DNA of 64,000 nucleotides. Source: Deltaproteobacteria bacterium. GTDB lineage: Bacteria; Bdellovibrionota; FAC87; UBA2466. The notes beneath the pieces are model-generated. The model was given only the letters and a program-made list of their open reading frames with translations, had not been told where the DNA came from and ran no database searches. The translations under genes were made by a program, and so were the position numbers. Where the stretch lies: positions 1 through 64,000 of the forward strand of contig JACPWY010000052.1 in the NCBI GenBank assembly GCA_016196825.1, in the 5' to 3' direction. Below are positions 16,704-25,220 of this stretch, piece after piece. Every line of letters starts with the position of its first letter. The first letter of the stretch is position 1.

Positions 16704-17891
16704 CTAGATAAGCAAAGCGATCGGGATTACGCGCATTCGGGGCGAAGGGCTAGATGCCTTCTGGCCTGCCGTTGCGAAGACGATTTTGCCGCGCTTGTAG
16801 AACTTGAGAAAACTATGGGCGCTCGCAATGGCCGCGGGAGAGGGGTGATCTTCGAGGATGGGAATCACTCCAAGCTCGACTCCGCGGATTCGAAAGGCCA
16901 AAGGAACCAGGGATCCCGAGCGCGTGCGAAATTGAAAAATGCTCGACCTCATTTCAGGTCTATAGTGGATCTGACACCGCAAATTTGCGTAGAGAAAACG
17001 GGTTAGGTCATAGAGCGGATCAGTTCGCATTCCTATCAGGTGAGATGCCTCCCCTTGGTCCTCAAGGTAAAAAGTCCCTTTTTTCGCAGTGCCCTCGACG
17101 GGTAGGAATCGAATGAGAAAGAGGGACGAGTAGGCTTGAAGCAGCTTACGGATGGTGGGGCGGGAAACACGAGTGGCTCTGGAAATTGCCATAAGGTCGA
17201 GCGGTTCCCCCTGGTGAAGGGCCAAGTGGGTATAAAGACCTCTTAGGGTCTGGAAGGAAAGAGCGGTGTCCACTAAGAGTCTGAGATCTCTTTCTAGAAT
17301 TGTCTCAATTTGAGTATCGATTTTCTGGATGAAAAGAGATTCATCTCGGATTGCAAAAAGCCCCGGTAGACCTCCCTTGCGAAGGTACTGAGAGACTAAG
17401 GATGGTGCGCGGGATGTCTTCTTGAGCTCAACCGATTCAAAGCGATCAGCAAGATCGATAAGACACCGCGGTAATGGTCTCTCTCTGGCTTCACTGATAT
17501 CCAAGGGAAGAAGTTCATAGTAGATGATTCTTCCCGTCAGTGATTCCAGGATTCTCTTTCGGCTCGAAAAACGCACGGAACCGGTCAGAAGGAATTGCCC
17601 CGGTTTTTTGTGGGTTCGGACATGTTCTTTGAGAGCGGGGAACAACTCGGGAAGAAGCTGGGTTTCATCGAGCACAGTTGGAAACACGGAGATGGATTCG
17701 AGGAATCCCGTGGGATCTCTTTGAATGATGTCGGATGTGGTTCGGAGATCAAGCGTGTAGTATCCCCGAGCAATCTGCGTGCCCAGGGTGGTTTTCCCTA
17801 CCTGTCTGTGACCGAGTAAAGCTACCAAAGGACTGAATTTGAGCCCCTTGGTGAGAGCCGCTTGGAGGTGACGAGGTCGAAAATGTGCCAC
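16704..17891 (-). CDS. AAA-family ATPase of the DUF4143 type
   Basis: A 395-residue soluble protein of the AAA_14 plus DUF4143 type. The N-terminal ATPase domain has Walker A GHRQVGKTT (about 26-34), Walker B TVLDETQ (about 72-78) and a sensor-like FLLTGS (about 99-104). A winged-helix-like section (LMAISRATRVSRPTIRKLL) lies in the middle, and the C-terminal part is nuclease-like. The biological job of this widespread family is not settled. The frame starts with GTG 17889-17891. A perfect 12-bp inverted repeat sits 20 bp upstream, so the gene is probably tightly regulated, perhaps by its own helix-turn-helix. Confidence 0.8.
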   Translation of the reverse strand: MAHFRPRHLQAALTKGLKFSPLVALLGHRQVGKTTLGTQIARGYYTLDLRTTSDIIQRDPTGFLESISVFPTVLDETQLLPELFPALKEHVRTHKKPGQFLLTGSVRFSSRKRILESLTGRIIYYELLPLDISEARERPLPRCLIDLADRFESVELKKTSRAPSLVSQYLRKGGLPGLFAIRDESLFIQKIDTQIETILERDLRLLVDTALSFQTLRGLYTHLALHQGEPLDLMAISRATRVSRPTIRKLLQAYSSLFLIRFLPVEGTAKKGTFYLEDQGEASHLIGMRTDPLYDLTRFLYANLRCQIHYRPEMRSSIFQFRTRSGSLVPLAFRIRGVELGVIPILEDHPSPAAIASAHSFLKFYKRGKIVFATAGQKASSPSPRMRVIPIALLI

Positions 17892-17910
17892 TCCCTAAGT
17901 ATCGGAAGGA

Positions 17911-17948
17911 TCTGTAAAAGTGTAAATAGCCTTTTCCACTTTTACAGA
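17911..17948. promoter_or_regulatory. Inverted repeat operator upstream of the DUF4143 ATPase
   Basis: TCTGTAAAAGTG (17911-17922) and its exact complement CACTTTTACAGA (17937-17948) are separated by 14 bases. The arms lie just upstream of the ATPase gene, where the promoter is expected. A dimeric repressor site is the simplest reading. Confidence 0.6.
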
Positions 17949-17981
17949 GGTTGGTTGTCACTGTGAGTCGATGGAGAACTC

Positions 17982-19001
17982 TTACCCTTTGATGGCGCGA
18001 CGAATCATCATCTCGACGACGGGGGTGGTTCTCGTGAACTCAAGGGCAATTTGTGGATGGGATTTTCGAAAGACCCGGAAGATCTCATCGGCAAAGCCCT
18101 GTCCCAGCTCCTTGACCCCTGCAAAATCGAAGGTGATTCGCTTGTAACGATCGAGTCCCGCGAGGAGTCGCTTAGCCTGCGATCGGGCGAGAAGGCCACC
18201 CTCGCGACTGAGCTGGACGCTCACCTGACCCTTGTCGAACTCGTAATCCGCGTTCGTATGGGCGGCGAAGAGCTCGGATAATTTTCGTTTGGTCTGTCGG
18301 CGAATCCGAAATTCGACACGCGTTCCGAGGAGCGGGCGCTCTTCGCCGATGAAGGTTTCCCGAATCTGGTTATCGACCGTGGCCGTGAGTCGGTGACTCC
18401 GGAGCCGAAACCGGTCTGCGATCTTGGAGGTGAAAAATATCCCCTCTCCGCTGTGGGCCTCGGGGGCGGTCGTCTGCTTGCCTTTGAAGAGGTGCTCGAG
18501 GGCCTCGAGTTCGGTCTTGAGGTGAAATCCTCTTTGCACGTTTTGGTAGACGCCAATGCCGAAGTCTCGAATCTCAAATTCAATGTCTTGGTTGGAGAGT
18601 TTGATGACGATCTTGGAAACTTCCGAGCGGGCGTGGTCGATGGCGTTGTTGAGCATCTCAGTGAAGGCATAGGATAGGACCGTATGCGCGTTCTTGCCTA
18701 ATTGAGCGCGAAGCTGAAGCTTGCGATCAATCTCCTGGAAAACGATATCCTCCTGGAGGCCTTTTAGCTTTTTGTGGAGGACAACCACTCGTCCCGGCGT
18801 CGGGCGCTTCACTCCCTGGCGCTGCCACGAGTAAAGAGCGCCCCGGGTGGAACCCGCCTTCTGAAGCTCTCCCCGCGTAACTAGAATTCTCAAATGCTGG
18901 GCTACATTCTGTCGACTAATCCCGAGAAAGCGCACCAGGGTCGAAGAGGGGAAGGGGGAGTGGGTCCGTGCCCACTGAAGGATGCGTTTCTTGGTCTCCA
19001 C
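17982..19001 (-). CDS. Regulator with HTH, GHKL ATPase and DUF4325 (STAS-like) domains
   Basis: The N terminus is a winged helix-turn-helix (about residues 5-50: FLGISRQNVAQHLRIL then RGELQKAG). It is followed by a histidine-kinase-like ATPase domain with the N box EMLNNAIDHA, G1 box DFGIGV and G2 box HSGEGIFF. The C-terminal ~80 residues end in a DUF4325/STAS-like fold. There is no phosphoacceptor His domain, so it is not a classic kinase; anti-sigma or switch-type regulation is likely. GTG 19001 follows GGAAGAG and is preferred to an upstream TTG at 19043, which would place the coding region across the palindromic sites. It is divergent from a small membrane protein gene. Confidence 0.82.
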   Translation of the reverse strand: METKKRILQWARTHSPFPSSTLVRFLGISRQNVAQHLRILVTRGELQKAGSTRGALYSWQRQGVKRPTPGRVVVLHKKLKGLQEDIVFQEIDRKLQLRAQLGKNAHTVLSYAFTEMLNNAIDHARSEVSKIVIKLSNQDIEFEIRDFGIGVYQNVQRGFHLKTELEALEHLFKGKQTTAPEAHSGEGIFFTSKIADRFRLRSHRLTATVDNQIRETFIGEERPLLGTRVEFRIRRQTKRKLSELFAAHTNADYEFDKGQVSVQLSREGGLLARSQAKRLLAGLDRYKRITFDFAGVKELGQGFADEIFRVFRKSHPQIALEFTRTTPVVEMMIRRAIKG

Positions 19002-19002
19002 T

Positions 19003-19066
19003 CTTCCATTGTATCGGCAATTGTCATGGGAAAGTAAAATCAATTGTAATGGGGTGACAATGGAAG
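19003..19066. promoter_or_regulatory. Operator cluster between the HTH-ATPase gene and its divergent neighbour
   Basis: CTTCCATTGT (19003-19012) is the exact complement of ACAATGGAAG (19057-19066). Inside lie two near-identical direct repeats, CAATTGTCATGG and CAATTGTAATGG. Repeated ACAATTG/ACAATGG elements beside an HTH gene suggest autoregulation. Confidence 0.55.
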
Positions 19067-19091
19067 GTGGCTTGGCCTAGTATCGGGCTCT

Positions 19092-19457
19092 ATGCCGGGA
19101 TCTGATTTTCGATCTGAACACGTTCGCAGCATTGGGTGGGACATCCTCTGGACTGTTCTGACGTTCGGCCTTTATAACGTTTACATTCAGTCGCGCCAAA
19201 TTCACGCGCTCAATGCGATGTTACGGCAGGACAAATATGGCTTTTGGAGCTGGGCTCTCTTCACGATTCTGACGTTCGGCCTTTACCAGATCTATCACGA
19301 GTACCGAAAATCGAAGGACCTCGTGGCCTTGGTGCCCGGGGTGAATGACATGGAACCGATTCTCAACGTAGCGCTCAGCTGCTGCGGCTTCCACATCGTC
19401 GCCGACTGCCTCCAACAAACCCACATCAACCAATTCTACGGCTCTACATCGCTTTAG
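19092..19457 (+). CDS. DUF4234-like small membrane protein
   Basis: A 121-residue protein with two similar hydrophobic hairpin segments, each carrying LTFGLYxxY (TVLTFGLYNVYIQ and TILTFGLYQIYHE). This duplicated motif is typical of DUF4234 membrane proteins, whose function is unknown. A third hydrophobic stretch lies near residues 93-108. ATG 19092 is divergent from the HTH-ATPase gene and shares the palindromic intergenic region with it, so the two may be co-controlled. Confidence 0.7.
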   Translation: MPGSDFRSEHVRSIGWDILWTVLTFGLYNVYIQSRQIHALNAMLRQDKYGFWSWALFTILTFGLYQIYHEYRKSKDLVALVPGVNDMEPILNVALSCCGFHIVADCLQQTHINQFYGSTSL

Positions 19458-19473
19458 CTATCGAGACCATCGG

Positions 19474-19830
19474 ATGGATGCAGTCTCCGGGAGAGGGGAA
19501 GGCGGTTTTGGGGGGCGCACTGTAAAAGTACTCTACGCCACTGTGCAAAACACGATCGAGGTCCTCTGGCAGGGTTATGAACAGCTCACCGTCGCTTCCG
19601 ATAAGGAGAATCAAGCCATCTTTCAAAAGCAAGTCAGCGACAACGCCAAGGTGATCACAACCGAGCTCGCCAGTGCACTGAAGCTGATGCGCGAAAAGCG
19701 CTACCACATCCTGGAAGAGATCAAATTCGTGAACGAGCTTGGCAACGTCGCCGCAGCAATAGACACCATCATGAAGGGGGAACTGGGATCAGATCCTGGA
19801 TTTCTAGAAACGTTGCAAACCAAAAAATAA
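19474..19830 (+). CDS. Small helical hypothetical protein
   Basis: A 118-residue open frame 16 bp after the DUF4234-like gene. Residues from about 17 onward are amphipathic-helical and charged (VQNTIEVLWQGYEQL, ALKLMREKRYHILEEI). The first 16 residues are Gly-rich and may not be translated, so a GTG start at residue 17 is possible. I do not recognise a family. Support is the coding-like composition and operon position only. Confidence 0.4.
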   Translation: MDAVSGRGEGGFGGRTVKVLYATVQNTIEVLWQGYEQLTVASDKENQAIFQKQVSDNAKVITTELASALKLMREKRYHILEEIKFVNELGNVAAAIDTIMKGELGSDPGFLETLQTKK

Positions 19831-19943
19831 CCCGTTCACCGAGCGATGTTTAGGCGCTTGCGCGAATTTCCTGGGGACGGGTGGGAAAGAATGGATTGAG
19901 AGGTTTGTGCGGCGGGCCAAGAGCGTCTCGCGCGAGAGGTTAG

Positions 19944-19981
19944 TAATGAGGTCATAAGTAAGTAAACGTATGACCTCATTA
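19944..19981. terminator. Inverted repeat downstream of pilT
   Basis: TAATGAGGTCATA and its exact complement TATGACCTCATTA are separated by 12 bases, between two convergent genes and 17 bp after the pilT stop. A bidirectional terminator is likely from position, although there is no T tract. A protein-binding palindrome is the alternative. Confidence 0.5.
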
Positions 19982-19997
19982 GTAGATGGTGGGCATT

Positions 19998-21239
19998 TTA
20001 TTTCTTGCCGTACGTGCCATCGAAATCGATCTCCACTGCTGACTCGATGGAGTTGCTCTTCGTGCCGCCGACCGTGGTTGTGCCGGTGTTGCCTTCTTTC
20101 CAGCCGCCGGAGAAGACGCCGGAGAGGCGGAGTTCGAAATCGCGGGGGTTGGTGCAGTTGGCGATGGCCTCTTCTTTGGTGATGAGGCCGCCGTGGAGTA
20201 GGGTCATGAGGCTCTGGTCGAAGCTTTGCATGCCTATTGTCGCGCTTTCTTCGATGACCGTTCCGATTTCGTTGGTGCGATCAGGATCGATGATGAGATC
20301 TCTCACGCGCGCGTTGTTTAGAAGTATCTCGACAGCAGGCACGCGCCCCTTGCCGTCCTTCTTGGAGACGAGCCTTTGGGAGACCACCGCCACAAGACAG
20401 GCGGCGAGCTGCAACCGAACCTGATCCTGCCGTGCGGGGGAGATCGCACCCATGATTCGATTGATCGTTTCCTTCGCGTCATTCGTGTGGAGAGTGGAAA
20501 AGACGAGGTGGCCCGTTTCCGCGGCCGAGAGTGCCATCGTGATGGTCTCTTCATCGCGCATCTCACCGACCAGGATCACGTCGGGATCCTGGCGGAGCGC
20601 ATATTTCAAAGCCGAAGCGAAGTTTTTGGTGTCGAGCCCCACTTCACGTTGCGTGACAACGCTCTTCTTGTCTTTGAAAACAAACTCAATGGGATCCTCG
20701 ATCGTGAGGATATGGTAGGAGTGGCGCTTCGAAATCTCGTCGATAATGGCGGCGAGAGTTGTGGATTTACCACTGCCGGTGGCGCCAGTGACCAAGACGA
20801 GGCCTCTGTGGCCGTCGGTGAGATTTTTGATGGCCGCCGGCAGATGGAGAGCATCAAGCGGTACAATCGCGTCGGGAATGTGGCGGCAAACCATGCGCGG
20901 CACTCCGCGCTGTTGGCAGATATTGATACGGTAGCGGCCCATCCCGGCGATTTCGTAACCGAGATCGATCTCTTCGCCGCCTTCGTATCGCTCGCGCTGA
21001 CGCTTATTCATCAGCGTGTAGGCGAGCTCAACCAGCCCCTGCGAAGAGAGGCGAGCTACCTTTCCTTCGGCATCGGTGCCCAGGTAATAGAGATTCCCGT
21101 TGACCCGAACGATCGGTGGCAGACCAGATTTGAGGTGGACGTCGGACGCCTTTTTTTCACTCGCCTTTTTTAGCACCTGCTCGAACTGCTGCAGGGCTAC
21201 GCGCTTTATCTCTGTTGCTACTGTCTTTTCCTGGCTCAT
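19998..21239 (-). CDS. pilT: Twitching motility retraction ATPase PilT
   Basis: A 413-residue hexameric ATPase that powers retraction of type IV pili. The N-terminal PAS-like region has ASDVHLKSG. The ATPase core shows Walker [11 protein letters not shown], the Asp box TIEDPIEF, Walker [15 protein letters not shown] and a His box HTNDA. The C-terminal retraction motif region reads VRDLI rather than the classic AIRNLIRE. A ~25-residue Gly/Thr-rich tail is extra. The ATG lies 83 bp inside the 3' end of recA, so the two genes overlap unusually far. A shorter PilT start would cut into the conserved first helix. It belongs to the pgpA-recA-pilT transcript. Confidence 0.93.
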   Translation of the reverse strand: MSQEKTVATEIKRVALQQFEQVLKKASEKKASDVHLKSGLPPIVRVNGNLYYLGTDAEGKVARLSSQGLVELAYTLMNKRQRERYEGGEEIDLGYEIAGMGRYRINICQQRGVPRMVCRHIPDAIVPLDALHLPAAIKNLTDGHRGLVLVTGATGSGKSTTLAAIIDEISKRHSYHILTIEDPIEFVFKDKKSVVTQREVGLDTKNFASALKYALRQDPDVILVGEMRDEETITMALSAAETGHLVFSTLHTNDAKETINRIMGAISPARQDQVRLQLAACLVAVVSQRLVSKKDGKGRVPAVEILLNNARVRDLIIDPDRTNEIGTVIEESATIGMQSFDQSLMTLLHGGLITKEEAIANCTNPRDFELRLSGVFSGGWKEGNTGTTTVGGTKSNSIESAVEIDFDGTYGKK

Positions 21240-22317
21240 CGACAGTCTCGTCCGCTTCTTCTTCGATCGATGGATTTAAAGCACCTGTGAGAAGGGCCTG
21301 ACCGCCATCCTTCAGATACTTCGCTTCTATCTTCTTTCGGATCTTATCGACGAATTCTGGATGTTCCTTGAGGAATGTTCTTGTATTATCGCGACCTTGA
21401 CCGATTTTCTCACCGTCAAGAGCAAACCACGAGCCGCTCTTCTCAATAACGTTGTATTGCAGCGCGAGATCAATGATATCGCCCTCTTTGGAGATCCCCT
21501 CGCCATATAAGATGTCGAATTCGACCTGCTTGAAGGGTGGTGCGAGCTTGTTTTTGACGACTTTGACGCGGGTGCGCGCCCCAATGACGTCGTCTCCATT
21601 CTTAATGGCTGTCACGCGTCGAATATCAAGTCGTACGGACGCGTAGAATTTTAACGCGTTGCCACCTGTTGTGGTCTCAGGATTCCCGAACATCACTCCC
21701 AGCTTCATCCGGAGCTGGTTGATGAAGATCACGCAGGTCTTCGACTTACTGATGCAGCCGGTGAGTTTTCTCAGCGCCTGAGACATCAGTCGCGCCTGCA
21801 GACCCATGTGAGAGTCGCCCATATCGCCTTCGAGCTCCGCCCGCGGAACGAGTGCTGCCACCGAGTCGATGACGACCACATCGATGCCGCCGCTTCTCAC
21901 GAGAATCTCGGCGATCTCAAGAGCCTGCTCACCCGTGTCGGGCTGAGAGATGAGAAGGTCATCGATGTTCACTCCCAATTTCTTCGCGTAGTTCACATCG
22001 AGCGCGTGCTCGGCGTCGATGAAGGCGGCAACGCCCCCTTCTTTCTGCGCCTGCGCTACCGTATAGAGCGCGACGGTCGTTTTTCCCGACGATTCCGGCC
22101 CATACACTTCCGTGATACGGCCCCGGGGCAATCCGCCCGTGCCGAGCGCGAGATCTAATGAATAAGCGCCCGTAGGGATGACTCCGAGGTCAGCCATGAG
22201 CTTCCTTCCATCCCCCAATTTCATGATGGAACCTTTTCCAAACTGCTTCTCGATTGAGAGCAGCGCCATACTCACCGCTTTTTGTTTGTCGCTTTCTGGT
22301 TTCTGTTGCATGTCCAT
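21157..22317 (-). CDS. recA: Recombinase RecA
   Basis: A 386-residue DNA strand-exchange protein and SOS co-protease. Visible are Walker [10 protein letters not shown], Walker [11 protein letters not shown], loop L1 around [16 protein letters not shown] and loop L2 [19 protein letters not shown] 22317 is chosen because GAGGAG lies at the right distance. The annotated upstream TTG would overlap that ribosome site. The usual acidic tail ([11 protein letters not shown]) is followed by an additional ~23-residue basic tail that overlaps pilT. It starts 15 bp after pgpA, so it is co-transcribed. No convincing LexA box was found immediately upstream. Confidence 0.97.
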   Translation of the reverse strand: MDMQQKPESDKQKAVSMALLSIEKQFGKGSIMKLGDGRKLMADLGVIPTGAYSLDLALGTGGLPRGRITEVYGPESSGKTTVALYTVAQAQKEGGVAAFIDAEHALDVNYAKKLGVNIDDLLISQPDTGEQALEIAEILVRSGGIDVVVIDSVAALVPRAELEGDMGDSHMGLQARLMSQALRKLTGCISKSKTCVIFINQLRMKLGVMFGNPETTTGGNALKFYASVRLDIRRVTAIKNGDDVIGARTRVKVVKNKLAPPFKQVEFDILYGEGISKEGDIIDLALQYNVIEKSGSWFALDGEKIGQGRDNTRTFLKEHPEFVDKIRKKIEAKYLKDGGQALLTGALNPSIEEEADETVDEPGKDSSNRDKARSPAAVRAGAKKGE

Positions 22318-22331
22318 ATGTTTTTCTCTCC

Positions 22332-22835
22332 TCAAATTTGTGTGGCTACGATCAAGTGCAAAATAATATTGGCGTAAATTCCTGAGACAACATCATCGAG
22401 TACGATCCCCCAACCGTTCTTGAGACGTGAATCAAAATAACTCGCGGGCGGCGGCTTAACGATATCCAAGATGCGAAACAAGATGAAGCCGAACGCCGCA
22501 AACCCAGTCGTTATAGGGATTCCTATCATAGTGAAAAGGATGCCGACAATCTCATCGATGACGATCTGACCAGGATCTTCCTTCTTGAAGTGACGCCGAG
22601 CAGAATCGCTCAGCCAAATCCCGAGCAATGTCAGGACGAGGGTGAAAAGAGTCTGAGAAAAGCCATTCAGATGGGGGAAGAGGTACCAGGCGATCACAAG
22701 CCCCACCGCAGACCCCGCCGTCCCTGGCGCGATGGGCACATAACCCGAGTAAAGCCCCGTCACATACGCCAGCCGGACGATCCGAAAGGGCTTAAAGGGC
22801 TCTAGCCGCTTAGTCAGCCGATGCAACATGCTCAT
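22332..22835 (-). CDS. pgpA: Phosphatidylglycerophosphatase A
   Basis: A 167-residue membrane enzyme that dephosphorylates phosphatidylglycerol phosphate in phospholipid synthesis. Family features are [10 protein letters not shown] near the N terminus, IVIDEIVG in the middle, [12 protein letters not shown] and a final [16 protein letters not shown] with the catalytic acidic pair. Several hydrophobic helices lie between. The frame extends to TTG 22934, but ATG 22835 gives the standard family length and is preferred. The stop codon is 14 bp before recA, consistent with one operon. Confidence 0.9.
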   Translation of the reverse strand: MSMLHRLTKRLEPFKPFRIVRLAYVTGLYSGYVPIAPGTAGSAVGLVIAWYLFPHLNGFSQTLFTLVLTLLGIWLSDSARRHFKKEDPGQIVIDEIVGILFTMIGIPITTGFAAFGFILFRILDIVKPPPASYFDSRLKNGWGIVLDDVVSGIYANIILHLIVATQI

Positions 22836-22964
22836 TGTTATGCCAGCCGCCGTCCCCCGCGACAAGGCGGTGAGGGTAGCATCGGCCCATAACGCGGACC
22901 CGAATGAACCGCGACTTTTCCAGTACTTCAGCAAGATCCATCTGAGGCCGCATCGGGTTTGATT

Positions 22965-23201
22965 CTACAGCGTCGCTACGCCTGCCTGATGAGCGGCTCG
23001 TTTGAGATCAGAATCTAAGGTGGCGAGCGATAGTTTTTCTCTGATAGCCAGATACAAGTAGCACGCATCGTAGGTGGTCAGGTCATGTTTGGCGGCCAAT
23101 CCCAGGATTGGACCGAAGGCCTCACTAGCACCCACGCCGGCTGCTCTAATCGGCAATCGGGCGATGGACTCCAAGAAACCGGCGCTCGTGTCCGTCGTAT
23201 T
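22965..23201 (-). pseudogene. Truncated vapC (PIN-domain toxin), C-terminal part only
   Basis: About 75 residues remain. The pattern LTTYDACYLYLAIREKL followed by LATLDSDLKRAAHQAGV is the C-terminal half of a VapC-type PIN-domain RNase, including the late acidic residues. The N-terminal half with the first catalytic Asp is missing. Homology runs up to the palindromic edge of the transposase element at 23202, where the frame meets a stop. No vapB antitoxin or vapC 5' part is seen on the other side, so a deletion accompanied the insertion. The product should be inactive. Confidence 0.65.
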
Positions 23202-23224
23202 TTAGGCCTAATAGGTAGCGGTCA
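23202..23224. repeat. Inverted repeat, left end of the REP-associated transposase
   Basis: This 23-bp sequence, containing the palindrome TTAGGCCTAA, matches the reverse complement of 23965-23987 at 21 of 23 positions. It includes the last codons and stop of the transposase gene. Confidence 0.7.
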
Positions 23225-23885
23225 TGTCTTGCTCGACGCCATAGGTGGCACGGAGCATTCGGAGTTGTTTTTGGAATTCGTTCCCGGTTGTGAACTGAAA
23301 TTCGAATCGACGCAATGCTCGGCCAATTAGCTTCTCGGCCTCCTTCTCAGTTGGCTGGTTGAGCCATCTGAGACGGACGTTGTGATCGCGCGGCAGCGCA
23401 GTGGAATACTCGCCAAGTCTTTCTCCAATCGCAATATCACAGTGTCCGTTGTTGAGTTGAGTGAGCGTGCTGAATGGATAGACTTCGACAGATTCGCAAA
23501 TTCTCGCCTTCACAGGGTTACGGTGCACGTATTTGTAGACGTAAGCGAGATCGCGGGGTTTATGCAGAATAGTCCAGTGATACCGGGCTCCAAAGATCTT
23601 GTTGATTCGCTTCGAGGCCCGGGCTATCCGGCGGCTGGCCTCGGTGAATAAGTATCTCATCGCAGAGCCGAGGTTGGCCTCAGGTGTACCCACGAGTAGG
23701 TGAATATGGTTCGCCATCAGAACGAAGGCAAAATAGTCGCAGCCGAATCTTGTTTGGGTGAGTTGCAAACACTCGCAAAATATTTCCCAAACTATCGGAA
23801 GCGGCAACTTGAACCACTCGCGGTTATTCGCACGGATCGTCACATGATAGGGCGCGATGGAACTCTTGATGAGGCGCTGTCTAGG
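23208..23885 (-). CDS. REP-associated tyrosine transposase (Y1/HUH, IS200-like)
   Basis: A single-strand-specific Y1 transposase of about 225 residues from the preferred start ATG 23885 (MPRQRLIKSS); the frame itself extends to ATG 23948. The HUH metal-binding motif is HIHLL in FVLMANHIHLL. The catalytic tyrosine is likely in YVYKYVHRNPVKA, a segment typical of REP-associated transposases. Two imperfect inverted repeats bound it, and the left one overlaps its 3' end. It appears intact and has destroyed a vapC gene on its left. Whether related repeats occur elsewhere in the genome cannot be seen here. Confidence 0.9.
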   Translation of the reverse strand, partial: PRQRLIKSSIAPYHVTIRANNREWFKLPLPIVWEIFCECLQLTQTRFGCDYFAFVLMANHIHLLVGTPEANLGSAMRYLFTEASRRIARASKRINKIFGARYHWTILHKPRDLAYVYKYVHRNPVKARICESVEVYPFSTLTQLNNGHCDIAIGERLGEYSTALPRDHNVRLRWLNQPTEKEAEKLIGRALRRFEFQFTTGNEFQKQLRMLRATYGVEQDMTATY

Positions 23886-23964
23886 CATAGTGAAATGGAA
23901 AGCAGAAAATATGCCAAGGGCCTGGGCTTGCGCATTTTCATGAGGCATCCGGAAATCGGACTGG

Positions 23965-23987
23965 TGACCGCCACCTTTTAGGCCTAA
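23965..23987. repeat. Inverted repeat, right end of the REP-associated transposase
   Basis: Partner of 23202-23224, 21 of 23 matching positions in inverted orientation, again including TTAGGCCTAA. The 188 bp that follow, up to 24175, hold nothing I recognise except the ribosome site of the next gene. Confidence 0.7.
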
Positions 23988-24175
23988 GAAACGACGGGCA
24001 CGATAGGGGCACAGGACGCGATAGGACGATCGTCGAATGGACGACGGCTGGCTAGGTTTTGGTCGGTGGGGAAGTAGCCGTTTTTCTTGGGTTCTGTTGC
24101 CGGGAGGGACGCGAAAGGAGGTGAAATAGGACGGTCTGCGATTTGCAGCATTGAGCGGAATATCAAGGGGGTATC

Positions 24176-25195
24176 ATGAAGGTCACATTTGCAATTCTGG
24201 CGGTTCTTCTTTCCGCGAACAATCTTTGGGCGAGCCACGACGGGCTCAAGGTTGAGGCGAAGGGTGCTGTTGATCGGGAGGCCGCGCCGGAACGTCCGGT
24301 GAAGGACCCGCTTCAGAGCCTCATCTACAGCGTATTCTACAATAAAGGTGTGACGGGTCCGATGAACCAGGAAAAGGATCGCAAGTTTGCCGATCTCCTA
24401 TTTGACACATCGGCTGAGCTAGCTGAGATCGTCCGAAAGGGCGGCGAGGATCAGGCCGATGTTTTGGCGCAGCTGATGATGCCGTGGATGGGCAGTATTG
24501 ACGCTCTCGAGGCGGCTATCCAAGACGACGCCCAGAAATATCAGGTGCCGAAGGCTCTGGCGGATCGTTTGGCGCATGCGGCGCATACTCTTCGCCACAT
24601 CACGAATGGCTACGAGCTCGAGCAGCTTCCCGGCGGTGCCGGCGAGGATGAAGGCACTTTCAAGACTCATTTCTTCAATATCGTGAAGGGGCACAAACAG
24701 GCTCAGCACGTGGTTCCTGGGACAATAGTGGCTGTGCGCGAGCTGCCGCCTCCGCCCAAGATCGAGGACAAGGCCGAGCAAAAGCCGATCATCACGGAGA
24801 GCGACGTAAAAGAGGCAATCGATCAGCTTCAGCAAACGTGGGAAATGATAATGCCGAAACCTTCGTTGCCCAAGAAGTCGAAGTTGTATAGGCATTTAGA
24901 TTCAGCCCGCATAGAAAGTATCATCGCGCCGAAATGGAGGAGATCATCTGAGGTAGATAAAATTCTGCCGAGCGAGATATTCCGGCAGATCCGTGGCGAG
25001 GAAGCATACCTGCCGAAGGGAATATACATTGAAGATCGTAAGAATCTGCAGGACCTGCTCCAGAAAATAGGGCAGAAAGGGTCACTGCGTCGCACTCTCA
25101 ACGGCCACCCTGGCCTTGGTGGCGGTGAACTGGACCTCGAACTCCTCGAGAAAGTCCGACAGATCAACGGCATTGAAGCCCTTATCCGGGAGTAG
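24176..25195 (+). CDS. Secreted protein of unknown function
   Basis: A 339-residue protein with a signal peptide (MKVTF start, hydrophobic residues 4-15, cleavage after LWA near 20). AAGGGGGT lies at the right distance before ATG 24176. The mature protein is charged and largely helical, with a Pro-rich linker (LPPPPKIEDK) near residue 190. The C-terminal ~100 residues are polar and end in EALIRE. No Cys cluster or catalytic motif stands out and I do not recognise the family. It faces the next gene tail to tail. Confidence 0.65.
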   Translation: MKVTFAILAVLLSANNLWASHDGLKVEAKGAVDREAAPERPVKDPLQSLIYSVFYNKGVTGPMNQEKDRKFADLLFDTSAELAEIVRKGGEDQADVLAQLMMPWMGSIDALEAAIQDDAQKYQVPKALADRLAHAAHTLRHITNGYELEQLPGGAGEDEGTFKTHFFNIVKGHKQAQHVVPGTIVAVRELPPPPKIEDKAEQKPIITESDVKEAIDQLQQTWEMIMPKPSLPKKSKLYRHLDSARIESIIAPKWRRSSEVDKILPSEIFRQIRGEEAYLPKGIYIEDRKNLQDLLQKIGQKGSLRRTLNGHPGLGGGELDLELLEKVRQINGIEALIRE

Positions 25196-25220
25196 GCGAT
25201 TTCTCGGCGTCTGGGAGGCC

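Noticed and set aside
20376-21173. Plus-strand 265-codon frame opposite pilT
   Set aside because: It is antisense to a well-conserved gene and has no recognisable domain.
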